NCBI RefSeq assembly: GCF_000568815.1
Contig: NZ_CP007201.1
Location: forward strand, 124,001-188,000
Origin: Sulfurospirillum multivorans DSM 12446
GTDB taxonomy: Bacteria; Campylobacterota; Campylobacteria; Campylobacterales; Sulfurospirillaceae
Reading direction: 5' to 3'
Length of the DNA stretch: 64,000 bases
The notes beneath the pieces were generated by a model, which saw only the letters and a program-made list of their open reading frames with translations, ran no database searches and was not told where the DNA came from. A program made the position numbers and the translations under genes. Of the stretch, positions 35,426 to 44,836 are shown in pieces; within the stretch, counting starts at the first letter, position 1, and every line of letters starts with the position of its first letter.

Positions 35426-37017
35426 ATGAATATTCGCACGAAAGTCAAACTGAGCTTTGTTGTGGTTGTTGCAATGTTGCTTTTTTTAGGGGGCATTAGT
35501 ACGATTATCACCTATCAGATTAAAGAAAATAACATGTTTCGAGAGAACATCTCTTTTATTCTGCTGATGCAAGAAGGCATGAATGATATCATCCTTGAAA
35601 GCACTAAACAAGGCGATGCTCTTAAATTAGAACAATTGCATACAGAATTTATGATGTATGAAAAGAATTTTGAAGATTTACGCGCCATACTCTCTTCGCA
35701 CGTTCATGCTCCTATGCTCAATACGTTTATCGTCAATATTCGCGAAGATAAAATGATCCAAAATTACCTGAATGCGCTGTATGCCAATGAGCATCGCATC
35801 GAGTTGATGTACAGTGCGCTTTTTAACCTTGAACGTGAGAAGCTTGATTATGTCACGATCTTTAATGCACTTTATCCCGAAGAAAATCGCGCGCGTCTTG
35901 AAATTCAAGAACATCTTTTGCACAATAATCACTTAGATCAGATCAAAGCTTTGAGTGATTTAAGGTACTATAGCAAAGAGACGCTTTACCAACATGGCAA
36001 TGAAGCCACACTGCAAAAATGGCTCGCACCTATTAATGAGCTTCTTGATGCAACTGCGAATGAAACCGAGGGTGATTTGCATGAAAATTTGCTCTATTAC
36101 AAGGAAGTTGTCGGCATTATCGCGGAAAAAGCCATTAGCATTGAACGAACCAAAGCGATTGAAAATGAGACGATCACCGAAGCATCTAACGTGTTGGATG
36201 AAAACAAAAATGTCAGCATTGCCTTAGAAAAAACGATCTCACAATTATCAAATGAGTTTATTGACCAAATGCGTCTTATTCAGCTTTTTGTCGGTATGGC
36301 AACGATTGTATTTATTGTGCTTCTTGCCATCAAAGTTTCACGCAATGTCTCGCTGAGCATGGATGAGGTGGAAGCGAAAATAGAAGAGGGTTTGCAAGAG
36401 GTAAATGCGCTCAATCAAGAGATCGAAGACACGCAAAAAGAGGTTATTTTTACGATGGGTGCCATTGGCGAAAGTCGCTCCCAGGAGACAGGAAATCATG
36501 TAAAGCGTGTTGCGGAGTACTCTAAGATTCTTGCGTTGCATTACGGGTTGGATGAAGAAGAGGCAGAAATGCTCAAACTGGCGTCTCCAATGCACGACAT
36601 CGGTAAAATAGGCATCCCTGACGTGTTTTAAACAAGCCGGGCCGGTTTGATGAAGAAGAGCGCGCAATCATGGACACCCACGCAATGCTAGGGTATGAGA
36701 TGCTCAAATATTCCACACGCCCTTTGCTGAAAATTGCAGCGATTGTAGCCAAAGAGCATCATGAAAAGTACGATGGCACAGGCTATCCTGAGCAAAAAAG
36801 TGGTGAGGAGATTCATATTTACGGTCGTATTACCGCACTCGCAGATGTTTTTGACGCCCTTGGAAGCGAGCGCGTGTATAAATCTGCATGGGATGATGAG
36901 AAAATTTTCGCACTTTTCCAGAGCGAAAGAGGGAAGCATTTCGATCCTAAGCTGGTCGATATTTTCTTTGAGCACTTGGATGAATTTTTACATGTAAGAG
37001 AGCAAATGCGCGATTGA
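35426..37017 (+). pseudogene. Membrane HD-GYP phosphodiesterase, frameshifted in the HD domain
   Basis: The N-terminal part (35426-36631) has two membrane helices (near residues 8-28 and 285-305), a helical periplasmic sensor and HD-GYP residues SPMHDIGKIGIPD, then stops. The rest continues in another frame as LNKPGRFDEEERAIMDTH... EHHEKYDGTGYP to 37017. The break is at a run of four T residues (36626-36629); a fifth T restores a continuous HD-GYP domain. HD-GYP enzymes degrade cyclic di-GMP. A true mutation and a sequencing error cannot be told apart here. Confidence 0.8.
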
Positions 37018-37078
37018 TTTCACAAATACTTCACAATTATCTGTTAAGATTCTACCAAATAAACGAAAGGAGTATCCA

Positions 37079-37411
37079 ATGAAAATGTTAAAAATGAGTT
37101 TAGTTTCAATCCTGTTGGTGCTCGGTGTAACTACGAATTCTTATGCGTGGGGCGATAGAGAACAAGGTGTATTGCTTGGTGCAGGTGCTGCTGTTTTATT
37201 AGGCGGCATTATTAATGCGGCTCAACAACCAACACGATACGTCGAAAGCCCTGCTGTCTATTATGAACCAAGACCGACCGTGGTTTACAGAGAGCCTGTT
37301 TATGTTCAAGAAAGAGTGATCTATGTTGATCCTCCACGTTACTATTATCCACCGCGTCATCATCGTGATCGTTACGACCGTTATGATCGCTATGATCGTC
37401 ACTACCGATAA
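37079..37411 (+). CDS. Secreted Tyr/Arg-rich protein with RYD repeats
   Basis: A 110-residue protein with a signal peptide (ending ATNSYAWG), a glycine/alanine hydrophobic stretch near residues 32-48 (LLGAGAAVLLGGIINAA), then a Pro/Tyr-rich region and a C-terminal RYDRYDRYDRHYR tail encoded by tandem 9-bp repeats. It resembles low-complexity envelope proteins; function unknown. Start behind AAAGGAG. Confidence 0.7.
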   Translation: MKMLKMSLVSILLVLGVTTNSYAWGDREQGVLLGAGAAVLLGGIINAAQQPTRYVESPAVYYEPRPTVVYREPVYVQERVIYVDPPRYYYPPRHHRDRYDRYDRYDRHYR

Positions 37412-37430
37412 GCACTCAAAGTTCAAATCA

Positions 37431-37460
37431 GAGGTAGCGCCACCCATCGCTACCTTTTTC
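37431..37460 (+). terminator. Intrinsic terminator of the RYD-repeat gene
   Basis: Perfect stem AGGTAGCG (37432-37439) / CGCTACCT (37448-37455) with an 8-nt loop, followed by a T-run. It overlaps the 3' end of the convergent methyltransferase gene. Confidence 0.82.
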
Positions 37461-38088
37461 TTAAAATTGCGATCCGCTTTCCATCCGTTTTAACAACGTC
37501 CAATCCACATTTTTTAGCTAAAACATCAAGCGTATGCGGCGTGTAAAATGTAATATGCGTAGGATCTCTTCGGTACCACCATGTTAAAAAAGAGGCTTCG
37601 TCATTAGTATGAAACAGTGTCATCAGTGCGATCATTCCCTCTGGTTTAAGATGCTGATTTAAAAGACTGAGTGTTGCCACAGGATCTTCTAAATGTTCAA
37701 AAACTTCAGTGGAAGTGATGAAGTCATAGGATTGATTTTCAAAGCATTTGATCGGTTGATAAAACTTATCGTAATGATCAACATTCACGCCTCGTTGACG
37801 AAGAAGTTCCGCTAAAACAGGCGTTGGGCCAGATCCAAAGTCGAGCCCTTTTTCTTTACATGTAAGATCATTCCAAAAGAAATCCAAAAAATCCTCAAAC
37901 ATTTTCACATAGCCTGCATTTTCCAACGAGTTGTGATGGTTGTCGTAGAGGCTATTCTCTTTTTCTAATGAGAGCTGATATCGAGGATCAAGCATGATGC
38001 ACTGGCAGTTTGGGCAGATGTAAAACTGTTTATGAAGGTCTGGATCGTCAAACACTTTTGTATCAAAATCACAAATTTTACAGTTCAT
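37450..38088 (-). CDS. Class I SAM-dependent methyltransferase with N-terminal zinc-binding Cys motif
   Basis: The 212-residue protein starts with a CKICDFDTKVF...CPNCQCIML zinc-ribbon-like segment (residues 3-32). A Rossmann methyltransferase follows with LDFGSGPTPVLAELL near residue 100 and FDFITSTEVFEHLEDP-like near residue 126 (SYDFITSTEVFEHLEDP). It resembles methyltransferase type 11/12 proteins often linked to sugar or lipid modification; substrate unknown. A TTACATGTAA copy reads Leu-Thr-Cys-Lys. Confidence 0.82.
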   Translation of the reverse strand: MNCKICDFDTKVFDDPDLHKQFYICPNCQCIMLDPRYQLSLEKENSLYDNHHNSLENAGYVKMFEDFLDFFWNDLTCKEKGLDFGSGPTPVLAELLRQRGVNVDHYDKFYQPIKCFENQSYDFITSTEVFEHLEDPVATLSLLNQHLKPEGMIALMTLFHTNDEASFLTWWYRRDPTHITFYTPHTLDVLAKKCGLDVVKTDGKRIAILRKR

Positions 38089-38211
38089 TTTTTAACTCTC
38101 TTTCATTTTTTCCGAAAAAAATATTTAAGTAAATATTTTTTTACTATTTAAGCGTTTTTATAAAAAATAGTTGATATTATATCGCTAAAATAAGATGAAA
38201 GCTAAAAAAAG

Positions 38212-39375
38212 ATGCGCAAATTCGTAGGAGTTATCCTTGTCGTGTTAACGCTACTGCTTCCGTACTACTTCTCAAACACAAAATTTGAAGGCAATGTCAT
38301 TCGTTTGGGAATGAGCGGTCCTTTTAGCGGAGGGCTCAATAGCGTTGGCAATCAGTTTCTCTTAGGCGCTGAAATTTATCTGCAAAACCTCAATGATCAA
38401 GGGGGCATTTACGGTCGAAAAATAGAGATCGTTGCCAAAGATGACCGTTATGAGCCTAAAATTGCGATTGAAAATGTTCATGAACTGATTGAAAAAGAGA
38501 AGGTGTTTGCGCTCTTTGGCATTATCGGAACCCCTGTAATAGAAGAAGTTTTTCCTATCGCCATTGAAAAACGCATTCCTTTTGTGGGTGCTTATTCGGG
38601 TGCCGAATTTTTACGCAATCCTCCCAATCCCATTGTCCTCAATGCAAGAGCGGGTGATCTTGATGAAATCGAAAAATTGGTGCAACATTATGCGGATGAT
38701 TTGAAATACAAGCGTTTTGCCCTTTTTTATCAAAACGATAGTTTTGGAAGAGCAGGGCTTAAGGGCGTCAAAACGGCTCTGTCCAAACGTAACTTAGTGC
38801 TTGTTGGCGAAGGAAGCTACAAACGCAATACGCTCTCTGTAGGAAATGCGCTGTATGAAATCGAACTGTGCAACCCTGAAGTGATTTTGATGATAGGCTC
38901 AACCAATCCTACGGCAGAGTTTATCAAGCGAGCACGTAAGAGTACAAAAATACGCCAAGAGGTACAGTTTGGGCTCTTTTCATTTGTTGAACCCAAACCT
39001 TTGATCGATCTTTTGCATGGTCAGGGCAAAGGCATTACGTTTGCGCAAGTGGTGCCTTCTCCTTGGACCTCAGAGGTTGATGAGGTGGAAAATTACCGTC
39101 TGTTGATGCGCACCTATTATCCCAAAGAAGCACTGGGGCATGTCTCATTGGAAGGTTATTTTGCTGCGCGTATGATCACGGAAGTGTTTAAAAGTTTAGG
39201 TCGTGATTTTACGAAAGAGGAATTTATCAAAGCGCTGGGAAACTTTTCTAAAACACTTGATGAGACCGCTGTCTCTAAAAATAGGGATGAACGTTGTAAA
39301 TGTTTGCACCGCGTGCATTTAAGTGAATATGTCGATGACGACTTTTACTCCGTAGGAAAAAGTGATGAACAATAA
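38212..39375 (+). CDS. Periplasmic ligand-binding protein (type I SBP) of a sensory operon
   Basis: The 387-residue protein has a membrane anchor or signal (VGVILVVLTLLLPYYFS) and a Peripla_BP_6/LivJ-like fold: IRLGMSGPFSGGLNSVG near residue 31, LNDQGGIYGRKIEIVAKDDRYEP near residue 61, and FALFGIIGTPVIEEV near residue 101. No ABC permease is nearby. It overlaps the kinase gene by 14 bp, so it is likely the ligand sensor presenting a signal to that kinase rather than a transporter component. Ligand unknown, perhaps an amino acid or other small solute. Confidence 0.85.
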   Translation: MRKFVGVILVVLTLLLPYYFSNTKFEGNVIRLGMSGPFSGGLNSVGNQFLLGAEIYLQNLNDQGGIYGRKIEIVAKDDRYEPKIAIENVHELIEKEKVFALFGIIGTPVIEEVFPIAIEKRIPFVGAYSGAEFLRNPPNPIVLNARAGDLDEIEKLVQHYADDLKYKRFALFYQNDSFGRAGLKGVKTALSKRNLVLVGEGSYKRNTLSVGNALYEIELCNPEVILMIGSTNPTAEFIKRARKSTKIRQEVQFGLFSFVEPKPLIDLLHGQGKGITFAQVVPSPWTSEVDEVENYRLLMRTYYPKEALGHVSLEGYFAARMITEVFKSLGRDFTKEEFIKALGNFSKTLDETAVSKNRDERCKCLHRVHLSEYVDDDFYSVGKSDEQ

Positions 39376-40975
39376 CCCTTTAAGTGATTTTATGGGTAGC
39401 ATCGATGAGATGACCATCGCGAAAAAAACAACGCTTCTTTTTCTCATCATGGTGGTTGGAATGCTTTTTATTGGGAGTTTTGCCCATCTGAGCATTAACC
39501 GCATTAAAGACAATTTCGATATTTTGTATACCAAACGTATGCTCCCAACCATTCGTCTTGAAAACCTAAAAGACATCTACACGGTCAATATCTTAGACAC
39601 GATTCGTGACATCGAAAAAGGTTCCATCAGTGCCCATGAAGGACAAGTCGTGATCGCTCTTGCACAAGAGCTGATCAAGATAGAGTTGCAAGAGTATAAA
39701 AACAGTTTAGGGATTGACGAGAGTGATTGGTTGATCAAGTTAGCGCGTTCGTGGGGATTGATAAATACCACGAGTAAATCTTTTTTTAAAACCAAGGAAG
39801 ATGATGTTTTAACCTTCAAGATAGAACAAAAAATTCACACCATTGATGGCATTTTGCTTAAAATGTTTAGCTATTTTGAAACCAAACAAGCGCTCAAAGC
39901 GATTGACACGCTCCAAAATGAGCTCTATCCCAGTGTTTATTCTATCAACATTGATCTTACGGGGCTGATTAACCTCAATTTGGATGGTGCAAAAGAGGGC
40001 TATGCGCGCACAACAAAAGTGTATGACAATACGTTTGAGTGGATCGTTGTAGCAACGCTGGGTACAATTGCATTTGCCGCACTTTTGGCAATTGTGTTAT
40101 TGCAAAATATTCGTTTACTTCACGCCAGACTGGCAAAAATGGTCGATGCCAAAACCAAAGAGTTACAGCAACTGAACCGCGATCTTGAGCTTAAAGTGCA
40201 GCATGAAGTCGAGCAGAGCCGTCAAAAAGATCAGATCATGTTTCGTCAATCAAGACTCGCTTCAATGGGTGAGATGATCGGCAATATTGCCCATCAGTGG
40301 CGTCAACCCCTCAATGCCATTGTGCTTATTATTCAAAGTTTTCAGATGAAACGCATGGCAGGATTAGCGCTGAGTGATGAATTTATCGACAAGCAGGTCA
40401 ATGAAGGTCTTCAACTTGCTTCATTGATGTCGCATACGATTGATGATTTTCGTAACTTCTTCAAACCCAACCACAGTGAAGAGAAATTTAGCGTTAAAGA
40501 GACCGTGTTGTATAGCCTTAAATTGGTGCAAGAGTATTACGCCAAATCGGGGATTGAGATCTTTTTAAATTGCAATCATGATGTGCAGATTTGTGGTTAT
40601 CCCAATGAATTTTCCCAAGTGATAATGAACCTCTTCTCCAATGCCAAAGACGCCCTTGAAGAGCGCGGTGTGGAAGAGAAGTTGATTGAAGTTGTGGTAA
40701 CAAAAGAGGCGAGTAATGCGGTTATTAGCGTGATCGATAATGGAGGTGGCATCAGCGATGAGGTGCAAGATAGGATGTTTGAGCCCTATTTTACGACCAA
40801 ACACAAAGCTTCAGGCACAGGAATTGGACTTTACATGTCAAAACAGATTATTGAAAAACAGATGCAAGGAAGTATGAGTAGCACGAATATCACGTATGTT
40901 TTTCAAAATGGCAAACGCTATGAGAAATGTGCTGTTATGACAATTTTAGTACCACTTGAAAAAAAGGAGGAATAA
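39362..40975 (+). CDS. Sensor histidine kinase paired with a binding protein
   Basis: The 537-residue kinase has two membrane helices (near residues 23-40 and 226-246) around a helical periplasmic region. A coiled coil and the HisKA-type box SRLASMGEMIGNIAHQWRQPLNAI near residue 295 follow. It ends with an ATPase domain with NLFSNAKDAL near residue 417, DNGGGI and ASGTGIGLYMSKQI. It should receive the signal from the overlapping binding-protein gene upstream and phosphorylate the regulator downstream. Confidence 0.9.
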   Translation: MMNNNPLSDFMGSIDEMTIAKKTTLLFLIMVVGMLFIGSFAHLSINRIKDNFDILYTKRMLPTIRLENLKDIYTVNILDTIRDIEKGSISAHEGQVVIALAQELIKIELQEYKNSLGIDESDWLIKLARSWGLINTTSKSFFKTKEDDVLTFKIEQKIHTIDGILLKMFSYFETKQALKAIDTLQNELYPSVYSINIDLTGLINLNLDGAKEGYARTTKVYDNTFEWIVVATLGTIAFAALLAIVLLQNIRLLHARLAKMVDAKTKELQQLNRDLELKVQHEVEQSRQKDQIMFRQSRLASMGEMIGNIAHQWRQPLNAIVLIIQSFQMKRMAGLALSDEFIDKQVNEGLQLASLMSHTIDDFRNFFKPNHSEEKFSVKETVLYSLKLVQEYYAKSGIEIFLNCNHDVQICGYPNEFSQVIMNLFSNAKDALEERGVEEKLIEVVVTKEASNAVISVIDNGGGISDEVQDRMFEPYFTTKHKASGTGIGLYMSKQIIEKQMQGSMSSTNITYVFQNGKRYEKCAVMTILVPLEKKEE

Positions 40976-40979
40976 TAAG

Positions 40980-41639
40980 ATGGATTTTAATGGGTTAAAA
41001 GACTGCGTCGTATTATACGTCGAAGATGAAAAATCAGTTCAGATGCAAACACAGATGATTTTGAAAGATTTTGTGAAAGAGGTGTATCTTGCTTCAAATG
41101 GCGAAGAGGGGCTGAAAATTGCACTTGAAAAAGAGGTTGATATTATCGTGACCGATATTTTAATGCCGGGAATGAATGGCATTGAGATGCTTAAAAAGCT
41201 CAAAAAAGAGTACAACCGTGACATTCCTGTCATCATTACAACAGCGTTCACTGAGACAGAGTATCTTATTGAGGCGATCATGCTGAAGGTGGATGGGTTT
41301 ATAATGAAACCGATTAACGTCAAAGATTTGATTAGCAATATTTACACTACGATGCTTCCAAAACTTCATAGCAAAGAGATCCAAGGGTGCTCATTTATTA
41401 TTGAAGGGCTTGCCGCGCTCATCGGTGGTAAAAAAATTGAAATTTTAAAATACATCATCAACCATCTCGATGAAAACAAGATCTTTAATGGCTCCTACCA
41501 AGATATTATTGACAACATTGGTGTGAGTAAACCAACCGTGGTGCATATGTTTCAACAGCTCATTAAAGTTGGTATATTAGAGAAAGTGAAAAATAAAATG
41601 TATCGATTCCGCAATACAAAACTTATTGGAGATCAGTAA
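40980..41639 (+). CDS. Response regulator with RepL/MarR-like winged-helix output domain
   Basis: Behind AAAAGGAGG, the ATG at 40980 gives 219 residues. The receiver domain has VVLYVEDEKS, phosphoacceptor Asp in DIIVTDILMPGMNG near residue 54, and KPINVKDL. The output domain (about residues 145-212) reads IEILKYIINHLDENKIFNGSYQDIIDNIGVSKPTVV, a winged helix resembling RepL/MarR folds, not OmpR, NarL or NtrC types. A DNA-binding regulator of unusual class. Confidence 0.85.
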   Translation: MDFNGLKDCVVLYVEDEKSVQMQTQMILKDFVKEVYLASNGEEGLKIALEKEVDIIVTDILMPGMNGIEMLKKLKKEYNRDIPVIITTAFTETEYLIEAIMLKVDGFIMKPINVKDLISNIYTTMLPKLHSKEIQGCSFIIEGLAALIGGKKIEILKYIINHLDENKIFNGSYQDIIDNIGVSKPTVVHMFQQLIKVGILEKVKNKMYRFRNTKLIGDQ

Positions 41640-42158
41640 ATGAAAAAAGTGATTTTTGTTCTATTTTTAGGGCTTTGGAGCGCACTTCTTGCCAAAGAGG
41701 TGGTGTTTGAAACAACGCAAGGAACCATTATTTTTGCTCTCAAACCAGACGTTGCACCTAAAGCGTGCGAGAATTTTGAGGGATTGGTGAAAAAAGGGTA
41801 CTACGATGGCATTAGCTTTCACCGTATTATCAAAAATTTTATGATTCAAGGTGGAGATCCTACAGGAACAGGTCGTGGTGGCGAATCGTTGAATGGAGCG
41901 CCATTTGAAGATGAGTTTAAACCCAACGTGACATTTACAAAAGCAGGGATTTTAGCGATGGCAAATGCAGGTCGAAATACCAATGGAAGCCAGTTTTTTA
42001 TCACCACGGTTCCAACTCCGCACCTCAATGGCAGACATACTATTTTTGGTGAAGTCGTGGAAGGAATGGATGTTGTTCGCAAGCTTGAAAATGTTGCGAC
42101 CGATGGTAGAGATAAGCCCATGCAACCACAAAAAATTCTCAAAGCATATTTAAAATAA
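41640..42158 (+). CDS. Periplasmic cyclophilin-type peptidyl-prolyl isomerase
   Basis: A 172-residue protein with a signal peptide (VIFVLFLGLWSALLA) and a cyclophilin domain: SFHRIIKNFMIQGGDPTGTGRGG near residue 61, MANAGRNTNGSQFFIT near residue 107 and LNGRHTIFGEV near residue 127. It assists folding in the periplasm. It starts directly after the regulator stop codon. Confidence 0.93.
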   Translation: MKKVIFVLFLGLWSALLAKEVVFETTQGTIIFALKPDVAPKACENFEGLVKKGYYDGISFHRIIKNFMIQGGDPTGTGRGGESLNGAPFEDEFKPNVTFTKAGILAMANAGRNTNGSQFFITTVPTPHLNGRHTIFGEVVEGMDVVRKLENVATDGRDKPMQPQKILKAYLK

Positions 42159-42192
42159 TTTAAGGTAAAATAGACCCAATTTGAAACATTAG

Positions 42193-42543
<351 letters not shown>

Positions 42544-42554
42544 AAACTAACAAA

Positions 42555-42577
42555 AGGTGATTAAATTTTAATCACCT
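42555..42577 (+). other. Inverted repeat between glnB and amt
   Basis: AGGTGATTA and TAATCACCT arms around an AT-rich centre, 11 bp after the glnB stop. A T-run occurs 16 bp further on, so it may attenuate or regulate read-through to amt; a regulator operator is also possible. Confidence 0.45.
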
Positions 42578-42639
42578 GCCATCCTCCCTTTTTTGTACAA
42601 TCCTCCATTACATTTTAGTTCACACAAAGGTTACATGTA

Positions 42640-43821
42640 ATGGATGTATCTTCAATTCACTATGTCATTGACACCTTCTTTCTTCTTTTTGCGGCTGTCT
42701 TAATTCTTTTGATGGTTCCAGGTTTTGCCATGCTTGAAGCAGGGCTGGTTCGTAGTAAAAATGCCTCAGCCGTTTTGACAGGCAATGTGATGCTCTACGC
42801 GATTACGTCGTTTGTTTTTCTGCTGTGGGGTTATAATCTCATGTTTGGTGGCAGCGGCTTTTTTTTAAACGGTGTCGCCGTTGAGGGTTACAGTGCGTAT
42901 GCGTATTTTCTCTTTCAGATGGCATTTGTAAGTAAAACGGTTTCTATTATGAGTGGTGGTGTGAGCGAGCGTATTCGCATTGTTCCTTTTATGATTTTTG
43001 CCGTTCTTATGAGCGGATTTATCTACCCTATGGTCGGCAATGCGATTTGGGGCGGAGGCTTTTTAAAAGAGGTGCATGATCTTGCGGGCTGTACGGTGAT
43101 TCACTCTGTTGGTGGTTGGGCACTGCTAGCAGGTATTTTAGTCTTAGGTGCAAGGCGAGGGCGTTATGGTAAAGAGGGACAGGTACGTGCCATTCCTGCG
43201 TCTAACATTCCTTTGGTAACCCTTGGTGCGATGCTCCTTTGGATTGGTTGGTTTGGCTTCAATGGTGGCAGTGCTTTTACGATTTCCAGTGTTGAAAAAG
43301 CAGACTTGGTTGGACTCATTATCGTCAATACCAACACCGCTGGGCTTGCAGGAGCGATAAGTGCTGCGTTTATTATCTATTTTCAGTATAAAAAACTGGA
43401 CATTACGATGATACTCAATGGTGCATTGGGCGGACTCGTCGCTATTACCGCAAGTGCCGATGTCGTTGGACTTTGGGAGCCCATTATCATCGGTGCCATT
43501 GGTGGGACATTGGTCGTTTTTGCCGTTCCTCTTTTTGATAAATTAAAAATCGATGATCCTGTAGGTGCGCTTTCTGTTCACTTGGTCAATGGCATTTGGG
43601 GCACGCTTGCAGTGGCACTCTTTGCCGATTTCTCACTGCTTACACAACTCAAAGGCATTGCATTAACAGGATTGTTTACCTTCCCAATTTCCTATATTGC
43701 GTTTGTTCTGATTAAGAAAATGATTGGTCTGCGAAGTGACGAAGAACACGAATACGTAGGGCTTGATCTCGAAGAGTGTGGCTTGGAAGCGTATCCAGAA
43801 TTTGCCAAATCCAAAGTCTAA
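42640..43821 (+). CDS. amt: Ammonium transporter
   Basis: The 393-residue protein has eleven membrane helices with MVPGFAMLEAGLVRSKN near residue 27. The conserved pore histidines are in CTVIHSVGGW (near residue 155) and LSVHLVNGIWG (near residue 315). It conducts ammonium into the cell under PII control. Its ATG is immediately after a TTACATGTAA copy (the last A is shared). Slightly short C-terminus but complete. Confidence 0.94.
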   Translation: MDVSSIHYVIDTFFLLFAAVLILLMVPGFAMLEAGLVRSKNASAVLTGNVMLYAITSFVFLLWGYNLMFGGSGFFLNGVAVEGYSAYAYFLFQMAFVSKTVSIMSGGVSERIRIVPFMIFAVLMSGFIYPMVGNAIWGGGFLKEVHDLAGCTVIHSVGGWALLAGILVLGARRGRYGKEGQVRAIPASNIPLVTLGAMLLWIGWFGFNGGSAFTISSVEKADLVGLIIVNTNTAGLAGAISAAFIIYFQYKKLDITMILNGALGGLVAITASADVVGLWEPIIIGAIGGTLVVFAVPLFDKLKIDDPVGALSVHLVNGIWGTLAVALFADFSLLTQLKGIALTGLFTFPISYIAFVLIKKMIGLRSDEEHEYVGLDLEECGLEAYPEFAKSKV

Positions 43822-43828
43822 AAAATCT

Positions 43829-43930
43829 TTACATGTAAGGGATATCCTTACATGTAAACTCACTATCTCTTTTATTCCATCCTGAAATATTTTCAAACAA
43901 TCCAAGAAGATTATGGTACGTTACATGTAA
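43829..43930. repeat. Cluster of three TTACATGTAA palindromes after amt
   Basis: Copies at 43829-43838, 43848-43857 and 43921-43930. The first two are arranged head to head around GATATC to give a near-perfect 31-bp compound palindrome 8 bp after the amt stop, well placed as a terminator. The third precedes the Bro-N gene start by 20 bp. Confidence 0.8.
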
Positions 43931-43949
43931 AGATTATGAGGAGTGTAAC

Positions 43950-44777
43950 ATGAACAATATCAAGCTCTTTGAAGATAAAAAAATTCGCAGTCATTATGAT
44001 GAAGAGCATGAAAAATGGTTTTTTAGCGTGGTGGATGTCGTAGGCGTATTGACACAAAGTGTTGATGGTAGAAAATACTGGAATAAACTCAAACAAAGAC
44101 TAAAAAAAGAAGGTAATGAAACGGTGACAAATTGTCACCAGTTGAAACTGAAAGCCGAAGATGGCAAACAAAGGCTCACGGATGTAGCCGATGCAGAACA
44201 ACTTTTACGCCTTATACAGTCTATTCCCTCTCCTAAAGCAGAACCTTTTAAACTCTGGCTTGCCAAAGTGGGGTATGAGCGCATTCAAGATATGAGCGAC
44301 CCATCATTAAGCGTTGATAGAGCTAGAGGCTTTTGGAAAAGTGCAGGTAGAAGCGAAAAGTGGATACAACAACGCATGATGGGACAAGAAACGCGCAATA
44401 AGTTGACTGATTATTGGCAAGAAAATGGGGTTGAGAAGCCCAATGAATTTGCTCTTTTAACAAACATCATTCATCAAGAATGGAGCGGACTGAGTGTACA
44501 AAAACACAAAGCCATCAAGGGACTTAAAACGCAAAACCTTAGAGATCACATGAGCGAAGCAGAACTCATCTTCACCGCACTCGCAGAACTCTCAACTCGG
44601 CAGATTGCCGAAGTTGAAGAGGCAAAAGGTCTGGATGACAATGCAAAAGCTGGCAAAAAAGGTGGAGGCATTGCCAAAAAAGCCCGCTTAGAGTTGGAAC
44701 ACACGACAGGTAAAAGTGTGGTAAGTGGCAAGAATTTTTTACCACCTAAAAAGAAGAATAATATTAAAAAGGTTTGA
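43950..44777 (+). CDS. Bro-N domain protein (phage antirepressor/DinD-like)
   Basis: The 275-residue protein opens with a Bro-N domain (IRSHYDEEHEKWFFSVVDVVGVLT near residue 12; RKYWNKLKQRLKKEGNE near residue 47). It continues with a conserved C-terminal part seen in DNA-damage-inducible protein D-like proteins (FWKSAGRSEKWIQQRMMGQETRNKLTDYW near residue 129; GGGIAKKARLELE near residue 236). Such proteins are common on phages and islands; here it stands alone, suggesting a transferred gene. Start behind GAGGAG. Confidence 0.82.
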   Translation: MNNIKLFEDKKIRSHYDEEHEKWFFSVVDVVGVLTQSVDGRKYWNKLKQRLKKEGNETVTNCHQLKLKAEDGKQRLTDVADAEQLLRLIQSIPSPKAEPFKLWLAKVGYERIQDMSDPSLSVDRARGFWKSAGRSEKWIQQRMMGQETRNKLTDYWQENGVEKPNEFALLTNIIHQEWSGLSVQKHKAIKGLKTQNLRDHMSEAELIFTALAELSTRQIAEVEEAKGLDDNAKAGKKGGGIAKKARLELEHTTGKSVVSGKNFLPPKKKNNIKKV

Positions 44778-44836
44778 AGTTTAAAAGTCTCAGCTTTTTG
44801 TACCTAGAGATAGAAAGCCAAAGTTCTATTTTGCTT

